From: Phycisphaerae bacterium
GTDB taxonomy: Bacteria > Planctomycetota > Phycisphaerae > Phycisphaerales > Phycisphaeraceae
Assembly (NCBI GenBank): GCA_002688155.1
Contig: NZCH01000001.1
Coordinates: forward strand, 1-27,781
Length of the DNA: 27,781 bases
Direction of reading: 5' to 3'
Shown here piece by piece: positions 21,379-27,781 of the stretch. Below the pieces are notes generated by a model, which ran no database searches, was not told the origin of the DNA, and saw nothing but the letters and a program-made list of their open reading frames with translations. Numbering within the stretch: position 1 is the stretch's first letter; each line of letters begins with the position of its first letter. A program made the translations under genes and the position numbers.

Positions 21379-23592
21379 ATGTTCGCTAATCGATCGGCCC
21401 ATTTCGTTGTCTGCCTGAGTGTCGCGTCATGGGTGATGGACACGTGTGCCGCCCATGCGGCCCAGGTTCCGTGGCACGCGAAAGGCTGGACACATCGCGC
21501 GCTTGTTGACGTCACGCAGCCGGGCGAGGGAGGTGTCGACGTTGCGGCCGTGCGCATTGAGCACGTCGGCCTCGCGTCGCCGGACGGAAACGACTTTCGC
21601 GTGTTCGATGCGGGCGGCCGCGCCGTGCCGTTTCAGTTGACGCATCACACACCGGACCGCGATGCACTGCTGAGTTTTCGTTGTGCGGCCGGGAACGGGA
21701 CGTTCGCGGTGTACTTTGGTAACGCCATCGCTCCGCGCGCACCGACGGTGGCGATCTTTGACGCGTCAGTAGGTGCGGGGCCGCCTCAACCCGGCCCCGC
21801 GGCAGACGGCTGGATACCGCGCGCCGGGCTGGTCCGCGTCACGATGCGCCGGCCACGCGATGCGCCCAATCCGCTTACACCTGGCGAACTTCAAAAATTG
21901 ATTCAGCGGGCGCCGGCCCCGGGCATCGATGGCGCGGCGTACGTCGCCAACATCAACGATGCGATAAATCCGTGGGGTGATTCGGATTATTTCATCAGCG
22001 CGTATCGCGGCTGGATCAACTTGCCGCAGCCGGGAACCTGGGGGTTCTGCACCGCTTCCAACGAAGCGAGCTTCAGTTTCATTGATGGCAAAACACTTCG
22101 ACACTGGCCAGGTCGACACACCGAGCAGCGGGGCAAGCACGGCGAAAAGAACGTCGAACTCGAGTTTACCCGAAGCCTGCATTACATCGAGTATTACCAC
22201 GAAGAAGTGCTCTTGTATCAGGTCGCGTTTCTAGGTTGCAAACCGCCTGGCGCGCCGCATTACACGGCCATTCCCGATGGGCTGTTTCCACAACCGCACC
22301 GCGCGACGGTGATGCGATACGAGACGGCCGACGGTCAGCGCACGGTGACGATCACGGCAAAGTTGGTCGACAGCGTTTGGCCGACGCAGCGTCCGCATGG
22401 CCAGTACACGCGGCTGCGCTTCGCGATCAGCGCGGGCGCGGATGACATTGATCTTTCGAAGTGGACGTGCCGCTGGCAGTTCGGCGACGGGCAGACGGCG
22501 ACGGGCGCGCAGATCGATCATGTTTACCTGGTCCGGGGCGGTCACCTGGTGAACGCGACCCTCACATCGCCGACTGGTGGGGCGTTGTCGTTGCAGCGGC
22601 CGGTGGCTGTTTTTCCAATCGAGCATTTGGCCGGGCCCTTTGTCAGGGGTGCGTACGATGACTACCGCCCGATTGTCGCGGCCTACGACCTCGCCGCGTT
22701 GTCGACGACCGCGCTCGTCGAGGCGGCGCGGTTTTTCGGTGAAGTCGGTGACGATCCGACGGCATATGAAGCGGCGCACCAGGCACTCGCGCGCGCCAAC
22801 GGGTCGCCCGCCGACTTGTGCGACATGCACCTGCTCATCGCGGGCGATGCGGGTGACGTGCACGGGTTCTGGGCCCGCCGCGCCGCGCCGCACCTGACCG
22901 AACTGGCGGCGGAGCATTTACGCGAGGCGGCGGAACTGCAACCTGATCATGTCATCGCCGTGCGCATCAACGCGCGACTGATTCGGCATGTGGGCATCGA
23001 GCTGGGCGATGTCGCGCGGGCACAGCGGTTGTATGACCAGGTTGTGCGTGAGGTACGCGAGGCGGGGCTGACGGACCCATCAAAGTCGGCGATTCGCGAC
23101 GCGACCATTGCGATCGGTGACGTCCACCTGTTCGCGCACCGGTTCGAAGAGGCAGGCGAGGACTACCGTACCGCGGAGGCACTCGCACAGCCGGTGATCG
23201 CGCCGCAGGTGCGCGCGACGCGCGTTGGATCAATGCCTGAAACGATCGCCCAGCAGTTCGCGGTCAATCAACTCGACGCAGCGTTGCAGACGGTGCGACA
23301 GTGGCGTGAAGTCTTCCCGTTGGACCAGAGTCGCGGGACGCCGCTTTACTGGCTGGGCAAGATCGAGTCACGGCGTGAGCGTTACCACGCGGTCATTCGC
23401 ACGATGACGCTGGTGATCGCATTGGCCCGGGGCACCGAGTTCGAAGCCGAGGCACGCTGGCTGCTCGCGCTGGCGTATCAAAAGACCGGCGAGCAGGATG
23501 CGTACGTGCAAACGTTGGCGGCGCTAGTCGACGCAGGCCTGACGGGCCCGTTTCGCGAGCAGGCCCTCACGGCGCTCAGTAAGGCAGAGTGA
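21379..23592 (+). CDS. Secreted protein with PA14-like, PKD-like and TPR-like regions (737 aa)
   Basis: A signal peptide with likely cleavage after AAHA near residue 28 starts the protein. Residues about 35-120 form a beta-rich region (ALVDVTQPGEG..., VYFGNAIAPRAP) like the DUF2341-type modules. Residues about 200-300 contain YFISAYRGWINLPQPGTW and a following SFIDGKTLRHW stretch, typical of PA14 carbohydrate-binding modules. WQFGDGQTATGAQIDHVY near residue 370 is a PKD signature. The last 250 residues are helical TPR-like repeats that would bind protein partners. It would lie in the periplasm or on the cell surface. It follows the giant coiled-coil gene by 39 bases and precedes the next gene by four, so it belongs to the operon. 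I know of no named homologue. Confidence 0.8.
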   Translation: MFANRSAHFVVCLSVASWVMDTCAAHAAQVPWHAKGWTHRALVDVTQPGEGGVDVAAVRIEHVGLASPDGNDFRVFDAGGRAVPFQLTHHTPDRDALLSFRCAAGNGTFAVYFGNAIAPRAPTVAIFDASVGAGPPQPGPAADGWIPRAGLVRVTMRRPRDAPNPLTPGELQKLIQRAPAPGIDGAAYVANINDAINPWGDSDYFISAYRGWINLPQPGTWGFCTASNEASFSFIDGKTLRHWPGRHTEQRGKHGEKNVELEFTRSLHYIEYYHEEVLLYQVAFLGCKPPGAPHYTAIPDGLFPQPHRATVMRYETADGQRTVTITAKLVDSVWPTQRPHGQYTRLRFAISAGADDIDLSKWTCRWQFGDGQTATGAQIDHVYLVRGGHLVNATLTSPTGGALSLQRPVAVFPIEHLAGPFVRGAYDDYRPIVAAYDLAALSTTALVEAARFFGEVGDDPTAYEAAHQALARANGSPADLCDMHLLIAGDAGDVHGFWARRAAPHLTELAAEHLREAAELQPDHVIAVRINARLIRHVGIELGDVARAQRLYDQVVREVREAGLTDPSKSAIRDATIAIGDVHLFAHRFEEAGEDYRTAEALAQPVIAPQVRATRVGSMPETIAQQFAVNQLDAALQTVRQWREVFPLDQSRGTPLYWLGKIESRRERYHAVIRTMTLVIALARGTEFEAEARWLLALAYQKTGEQDAYVQTLAALVDAGLTGPFREQALTALSKAE

Positions 23593-23596
23593 TGAC

Positions 23597-24514
23597 ATGT
23601 GTGAACGCGTTATCAAGTCCATCGGCGTTGCTTGCGTCGCAATCGGGGCTGCGATGTTGCCCCTCCGCGTTGCATCTGCGCAGGACGTTCGCCCCAAGGA
23701 ACTGCGCGGCGAACTGAGCGTCGCCGATTTTCCCAAGGACGCCGTCGATTTGATGATCAACGGCTCGTTTGACGAGCCCAATGCGGCCCAAGACGGGCCG
23801 GCACACTGGCAGGACGTCGATAATTTTGTATGTCATTGGGTCGACGCGCCTGCGACCGATGCCGCCGAGGGAGAAAAAACGCGAGGCAAGGTGATCAAGA
23901 TCGACACGGACGTGAAACAGGGACAGGCGTACACATGGTGGTGTGAGCGTTATTTGCGTGGCGCGCCCCTCGACAAAGCGCCCGCCAGGCAGCCCACAGT
24001 CGAACCCAAATACGACACAATCGCCGGTCTCGACGGTGGATTCTTCTGGTCGGACTTCATCGAGATCAAAGAGGGCGGTGCGTACCGCGTCTACCTTGAC
24101 GCGAAAGGCCCGGGAGCAAAGGTATTTATCCGCGGGTACGAGAAGAAGCCGGCTATATCATTCGGCGATGAAGCGCCGGCCGTGCAGGAACTGTTTCGCA
24201 ACGCGCGCGGCGAACCCAAACTTGACGAGCGCGGTCGACCGATCAGGTATCGCCTGCGATACCTTTACACGACCTGGTTTCCCGTCGGCGGGTCCGACCA
24301 GTGGCAGACGTACACGCACAAAATGCCCCGCCACCCCAATGGGCGCGAGATCACGGAGAATGTCCGTTGGATCCGCATCATGATTTACCCCTACTGGCCT
24401 CCGGCAACGTACTGGTTCGACAATGTTCGCCTGATCGAGGTGGAGCCGGCGCCCGGTTACGGTCGACCCGACGCCGATGAGGCGGATATCGACGAGGGTA
24501 AGGTGATTCGATAG
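23597..24514 (+). CDS. Secreted protein with a jelly-roll (carbohydrate-binding-like) fold
   Basis: A clear signal peptide (VIKSIGVACVAIGAAML, cleavage likely after ASA at residue 28) precedes a mature part of about 277 residues. LMINGSFDEPN near residue 52 and the closing YWFDNVRLIEVEPAPGY are the typical ends of galactose-binding-like or CBM-type beta-sandwich modules (NGsFE...fDnVrl). Between them is an aromatic-rich segment (AYTWWCERYL, FFWSDFIEI). It starts four bases after the previous stop and is probably translated from the same mRNA. It has no enzyme motif; binding of glycans at the cell surface is the best guess. The family-level match to CBM-like folds is moderate, and the tail after residue 285 is acidic and of no recognised type. 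Confidence 0.75.
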   Translation: MCERVIKSIGVACVAIGAAMLPLRVASAQDVRPKELRGELSVADFPKDAVDLMINGSFDEPNAAQDGPAHWQDVDNFVCHWVDAPATDAAEGEKTRGKVIKIDTDVKQGQAYTWWCERYLRGAPLDKAPARQPTVEPKYDTIAGLDGGFFWSDFIEIKEGGAYRVYLDAKGPGAKVFIRGYEKKPAISFGDEAPAVQELFRNARGEPKLDERGRPIRYRLRYLYTTWFPVGGSDQWQTYTHKMPRHPNGREITENVRWIRIMIYPYWPPATYWFDNVRLIEVEPAPGYGRPDADEADIDEGKVIR

Positions 24515-24558
24515 GAGCGCCGCTGCTGCGACCCACGAGTCACCAGTACCGCTCAAAG

Positions 24559-24774
24559 TTGTGGATTCGCCGCGTGTTCAACGCAAACACACTGCTAGGC
24601 GAAGCCGTGGTCATCGACCCGGCGCTTGCGTCGATTGACTGGCGGGACGACCGGGTCGCACCCGGCCTGGCGACCACGCCTCCGATGGGTGACTACGACT
24701 CAGTGGCACAAGATGGGTTCTCGTCGACGGGCGACGTGACGCCGGGCGGGGTATTCGATACGATCGGGAGGTAG
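24559..24774 (+). CDS. Doubtful small reading frame or gene remnant
   Basis: The frame open from 24502 to the TAG at 24772-24774 has high third-position GC and a protein-like end (GFSSTGDVTPGGVFDTIGR), but no ATG. Candidate starts are TTG 24559 and GTG 24574, without a Shine-Dalgarno sequence. It has no signal peptide, no membrane span and no recognised motif. It may be a small protein with an unusual start, or the C-terminal remnant of a longer gene whose front was lost between the flanking genes. I cannot tell these apart from sequence alone. Confidence 0.3.
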   Translation: MWIRRVFNANTLLGEAVVIDPALASIDWRDDRVAPGLATTPPMGDYDSVAQDGFSSTGDVTPGGVFDTIGR

Positions 24775-24818
24775 TTCAAAATACACGTGCTGCAGTTCAC
24801 CTCTTAACGGCTTCACGC

Positions 24819-26153
24819 ATGTCAGATCAACTCAAATGTTCGCGCGCCGTGCTGAATCGTCATTGGGATGTGCTTTGCAATCAGATTGGTGAGCGTTACG
24901 CGGGTTCGCAGAACGAACAGGCCGCGGCTGACTACATTGAACAGCGCTTCCGCCGACTCGGCCTGGTCAACGTGCACCAACAGGCGTTTAAGTTTCCCAA
25001 CTGGTCATTTTCCAAGTGTGCCGTTCGCACCGGTCGCACCAGGCCGACGCGTCGCATCGCAACGGCTCGACCGCAGGTGTATTCGTCGAGCACGTCCGCG
25101 AAGGGTGTGACCGGGCCGATGGTGTACCTGCAGGCAGGCGACAAGTGGGATCTTGCACAGCCGTTAAAGGGTAAGGTTGGCCTGCTCGTTGGATCGCTGC
25201 TGCTTGGCACGCCGTGGGTGAAGAACGCGCTGGCGCGATCCGGGCTCAAGGCGCTGATCACGGTTGACAAGCGCATTCCTTTTGGGTGGACCACCAGCAA
25301 CGGCGCTTCGCCGGCATGGGTCGACGGGTACCGCGTGCCGACTGTGAGCATTTCGTACATGGACGCAATCAAGCTGGTGGAGCAGCAGCCGGTTCGCGTG
25401 CATGTGAACGTGCAGGCGCGCAGCTTTCCCGCGATGAGCCAGAACGTCATCGGCGAGATCGCGGGCACGCGGTTTCCCAATGAGGTGATCATCGTGTCGG
25501 CGCATCACGATTGCGTGTATGGCAACGTCGGCGCGGACGACAACGCCAGCGGCGTGCTCGCCGTGCTTGAGCTGGCCCGGCTGTTCGCCAGGCGAAAACC
25601 CAAACGCACGATTCGGTTTATCAGCTTCGGCGTCGAAGAGCGACTCAGCGTCGGCGCATACCTCTACATGCGTTCGTTGAACAAGGCGCAGGCAGGCAAG
25701 ATCATGTTCGGCCTTAATCTCGACACGATCGCCACGGCCGTTGGGCATGACGTTGTTTACGTTACCGGGTCACCACAAATTGAACGATTCGTGCGCCAGC
25801 ACTGGAATCGCCGCAAACATCCGGTTGAAGTGTCAACACACGTATCGGTTTACGCCGACCAGTTTCCACTGAATATGATCGGCGCGCCGACGTTGATGCT
25901 GACGCGCCCAAGCATCATGACCGAGGGGTACTGGCAATTGCATAGCGAGCACGACAACCTCAATCACGTTTCGGGTGGCGTCGCGGCGCGCACGATTGAT
26001 ACGTCGGCGGCGCTGGTCGATTGCATCGCCGGTGCGACCAAGTTGCCATTTCCACGGCGTATTGAGCCAGCGGTCGCGCAACAGGTGCGCGAACTGGGCA
26101 AGAGCGAGTATCGGCACCCGTGGTCGCCGAAGAGCTTTGATTACGACCGCTGA
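24819..26153 (+). CDS. M28-family zinc metallopeptidase (444 aa)
   Basis: The peptidase domain of family M28 (aminopeptidase Y/S type) is seen in the second half: SAHHDCVYGN with zinc ligand His229, GADDNASGV with bridging Asp240, FGVEERLS with catalytic Glu273 and ligand Glu274, LNLDTI with Asp302, and LHSEHDNL with His375 as last ligand. Between residues 90 and 215 is a PA-like insert (a region around ALITVDKRIPFG) common in this family. There is no signal peptide or membrane span from ATG 24819, so it seems cytoplasmic, unlike many M28 enzymes. No promoter of quality was found before it, but the 300-base gap from the operon suggests its own unit. Substrate is unknown; peptide or amino-acyl hydrolysis is expected. 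Confidence 0.92.
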   Translation: MSDQLKCSRAVLNRHWDVLCNQIGERYAGSQNEQAAADYIEQRFRRLGLVNVHQQAFKFPNWSFSKCAVRTGRTRPTRRIATARPQVYSSSTSAKGVTGPMVYLQAGDKWDLAQPLKGKVGLLVGSLLLGTPWVKNALARSGLKALITVDKRIPFGWTTSNGASPAWVDGYRVPTVSISYMDAIKLVEQQPVRVHVNVQARSFPAMSQNVIGEIAGTRFPNEVIIVSAHHDCVYGNVGADDNASGVLAVLELARLFARRKPKRTIRFISFGVEERLSVGAYLYMRSLNKAQAGKIMFGLNLDTIATAVGHDVVYVTGSPQIERFVRQHWNRRKHPVEVSTHVSVYADQFPLNMIGAPTLMLTRPSIMTEGYWQLHSEHDNLNHVSGGVAARTIDTSAALVDCIAGATKLPFPRRIEPAVAQQVRELGKSEYRHPWSPKSFDYDR

Positions 26154-26164
26154 GCCGCGCGGCT
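26153..26164. repeat. AGCCGC-GCGGCT palindrome between convergent genes
   Basis: A perfect 12-base palindrome overlapping the last base of the M28 stop codon and eight bases before the end of the convergent dioxygenase gene. With its flanks it matches the element at 15675-15693. It could be a two-way terminator or a dispersed repeat; no U-run follows. Confidence 0.45.
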
Positions 26165-26171
26165 GCGGCCG

Positions 26172-26855
26172 TTACAGTCGCACGGACGTTTCCCATACGT
26201 CCGACGAATCCGGTACGCAGGCGCTGCGATATGTCGAAATGAACGACCAGCGGTCTTCACCCGTCTGGTTTGGGTGCGAACTGTGGACGGTCCGGTCAGA
26301 GAAGAAAATCACGTCGCCGCGATTCACCGGGACCGTTTCACCCGGCAGGTCGGCGACGTCCTCCTGCTCGATGCGATGGATGAAACCAGGTCCCCTATCG
26401 GTGGAGGTTTGCGTGAACGTCATCGTGTGTGAACCGGGGATGACCTTAAGGCAGCCGTTGTCGGGCGTCGCGTCGTCGAGTGCGATCCACGCCGAGAGTT
26501 TGTTCGATCCGCCCCAGTACATGTAGTCGTGATGCCACGGAGAGCCATAGTCAACACCGGCGTTCTTGAACACCGCCTTGGCGCTTAAAAACTCAACGTC
26601 GTCGTCATACAGTTGCCGGACAATGCCGGCGATGCGCAGATCGCAGACGCCGTCGCGCAGTACCGGGTCGATCACGTCACTCATCCACACGCGCACGCCA
26701 CTGCCATCGGCGCCGTCGTCCCGGGCGATCTGCTTTTGCAGGCGTGACTTCCACGCCAGCATTGTTTCCGGATCGTACAGCCGGTCGAACTTGATGTAGC
26801 CGGCTGACTGGTACTGCTGAACATCGCGATCTGTTACGGTTGGTGTGGTCATCAT
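26172..26855 (-). CDS. Phytanoyl-CoA dioxygenase (PhyH) family protein
   Basis: This 227-aa protein is an Fe(II)/2-oxoglutarate-dependent oxygenase. The facial triad is visible: His108 and Asp110 in SPWHHDYMYW, and His191 in SDRTVHSSHPN; Arg201 or a close arginine in EDRWSF would bind 2-oxoglutarate. CLKVIPGSHTM is the typical strand before the second half of the jelly roll. Members hydroxylate lipids, amino acids or small metabolites; PhyH-type enzymes are numerous in planctomycetes and the substrate cannot be predicted. Two ATG codons are adjacent (26855 and 26852). There is no Shine-Dalgarno sequence. It stands alone on the minus strand, converging on the M28 gene with 18 bases between. 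Confidence 0.9.
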   Translation of the reverse strand: MMTTPTVTDRDVQQYQSAGYIKFDRLYDPETMLAWKSRLQKQIARDDGADGSGVRVWMSDVIDPVLRDGVCDLRIAGIVRQLYDDDVEFLSAKAVFKNAGVDYGSPWHHDYMYWGGSNKLSAWIALDDATPDNGCLKVIPGSHTMTFTQTSTDRGPGFIHRIEQEDVADLPGETVPVNRGDVIFFSDRTVHSSHPNQTGEDRWSFISTYRSACVPDSSDVWETSVRL

Positions 26856-27010
26856 CTTGCCGCCGGATGGTCAACTCGACAGTTATCACCATGCAAGTCG
26901 TGGTGGTTGAATCACGGTCATATTAGCGAACGGGCGCAAGGCGGACGCAGGTCGCGCTGCGGAACTTGAGGCCAAGCGCGTATCAGTCGCACCGACATCG
27001 CATCGGCAGA

Positions 27011-27601
27011 TCAGTTCGACGGCGCCTCATCGTGGTGCAGCGCTTTCAGCACGTCATCGGTGATATCAGCCGCATCATCATAATGCAGCACGTTTTCGTT
27101 TCGCATGAGCACAATGCTGATGCCGCGCCGCTGCGCGACGCGCAGCGCGATCGGACGTATTCGATCCTGCAGCCGGTTGATGTGGTCGCGGCGCAGCTCG
27201 TCCGATTCGCGCTGCAACTGGATGACCCGTTGCCTCAGTTGCTGCTGCATCTGTCGCGTCAGGTCAGCGAGTTGTCTGGCCTGCTCCGCCGATGGAGTCT
27301 CGCCCGCCGCCGTGCGTTGGGCATTAAGCCGGTCTTTGATCTTCGATTGAAACGATTCGAGTTTCACCTTGTCCACCTGTTTCCTGGAACGCAATACGTC
27401 CGCGAGTGCGTCCGCTTCACCGAGTTTCCTCGCGATATGGTTCAGGTCGATCATCGCGACGCGCCCGGACGCGTGATCCATTGTGCTGATCGGCGATTGG
27501 GTGACGGCGTCTGGATGGGATGGCGGTGCAGACGACTCGCCGCAACCCACGCAGAGCACCACGAGCAGAGTAAACGGCGACATTCGCAAGTTCGTTCTCA
27601 T
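27011..27601 (-). CDS. OmpH/Skp-like putative lipoprotein
   Basis: The 196-aa protein opens with a short signal (PFTLLVVLCVGCG; likely lipidated Cys20, although residue -3 is Cys rather than Leu). After a Pro/Ser-rich linker comes GRVAMIDLNHIARKLGEAD, which matches the start of the Skp/OmpH fold, then a long charged coiled coil (residues about 80-160) and a closing ISIVLMRNENVLHYDDAADITDDVLKAL strand-helix (longer than quoted motifs elsewhere; key residues only). Skp-type proteins hold unfolded outer-membrane proteins in the periplasm. Here the lipid anchor would tie it to a membrane. The ATG at 27601 is chosen since it gives the signal peptide; the 15 residues upstream would spoil it. No bamA or lpxD neighbour is visible. 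Confidence 0.82.
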   Translation of the reverse strand: MRTNLRMSPFTLLVVLCVGCGESSAPPSHPDAVTQSPISTMDHASGRVAMIDLNHIARKLGEADALADVLRSRKQVDKVKLESFQSKIKDRLNAQRTAAGETPSAEQARQLADLTRQMQQQLRQRVIQLQRESDELRRDHINRLQDRIRPIALRVAQRRGISIVLMRNENVLHYDDAADITDDVLKALHHDEAPSN

Positions 27602-27732
27602 AAGGTGGACGGTTGATTTGCGCGATGCGGACCCGTGCTGGTGCACAGCTTTGTGCGCTGGCCAGTGTACTTTCGTGGTTTGCGCCTGGCGAACGTATCC
27701 GATATCGTGTGTCCAGGTCAGGGATGTCGTTC

Positions 27733-27781
27733 ATGATGCACGTCCAACCGATGCTGTTTGGCGCACTTGGGAATGACAGCG
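27733..27781 (+). CDS. Possible start of a further gene, cut by the window edge
   Basis: Two adjacent ATG codons (27733, 27736) open a frame that reads MMHVQPMLFGALGNDS and runs to the edge without a stop. A purine-rich AGGGA lies about nine bases upstream. Seventeen codons are too few to identify a product or be sure that it is a gene. Confidence 0.25.
   Translation, partial: MMHVQPMLFGALGNDS

Noticed and set aside
27483..27776. Plus-strand frame of 97 codons over the start of the Skp-like gene
   Set aside because: It is mostly antisense to the signal peptide and linker of the minus-strand lipoprotein and has no recognisable features.
1..27781. CRISPR array, insertion sequence, prophage, integrase or toxin-antitoxin gene
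   Set aside because: No regularly spaced direct repeats, no transposase or integrase motif, and no terminal inverted repeats with target duplication were seen. Gene content looks chromosomal.

Overview
The window is high-GC (roughly 60-65% by eye), densely coded bacterial DNA with gene starts that mostly lack Shine-Dalgarno sequences. Gene content points to a Gram-negative member of the Planctomycetota, probably Phycisphaerae-like. The main evidence is a DUF58 / BatA-type vWA / vWA-GATase / giant DUF4175-like operon, whose last member carries a Gly/Ser/Arg/Gln-rich tail I associate with planctomycetes. An LptB-linked envelope operon, an OmpH/Skp-like lipoprotein and many secreted proteins of no known function fit the same picture. 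This assignment is inference; no rRNA or tRNA gene was seen to anchor it.

Layout. 1-4.4 kb: end of a YmdB-family phosphodiesterase; a secreted unknown and a DUF971 protein on the minus strand; a divergent thioredoxin-like [2Fe-2S] ferredoxin; an isolated nuoC; a TPR lipoprotein (minus); and a small protein resembling the LigD phosphoesterase domain. 4.4-7.1 kb: zwf (glucose-6-phosphate dehydrogenase) facing an HpcH/HpaI-type aldolase. 7.1-7.7 kb: a 630-base divergent intergenic region with two degenerate interspersed repeats, a run of inverted repeats ending in a terminator-like hairpin, and a good promoter for the next gene. 7.7-9.0 kb: an ftsW/rodA-family gene away from any division cluster. 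9.1-11.8 kb: a minus-strand operon lptB - 71-aa membrane protein - PAPS sulfotransferase - Kdo/WaaP-like kinase, which looks like an LPS export and decoration unit.

12.0-24.5 kb: a plus-strand operon that is the most striking part of the window. It holds a small membrane protein (apparently frameshifted), DUF58, a BatA-like vWA membrane protein, a second vWA/GATase-like membrane protein, a roughly 1,090-aa membrane-anchored coiled-coil protein, and two secreted proteins (PA14-like/PKD-like/TPR; carbohydrate-binding-like). The MoxR AAA+ ATPase that usually accompanies such genes is absent from the window. 24.5-27.8 kb: a possible gene fragment, an M28 metallopeptidase, a PhyH-type dioxygenase (minus), an OmpH/Skp-like lipoprotein (minus) and possibly the first codons of another gene.

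Two themes link the genes. One is envelope biogenesis: LptB, sugar kinase, sulfotransferase, FtsW, the vWA complex, Skp-like and secreted repeat proteins. The other is transcription and translation: at least seven genes have a -10-like hexamer ending only 6-9 bases before the start codon, which suggests widespread leaderless mRNAs.
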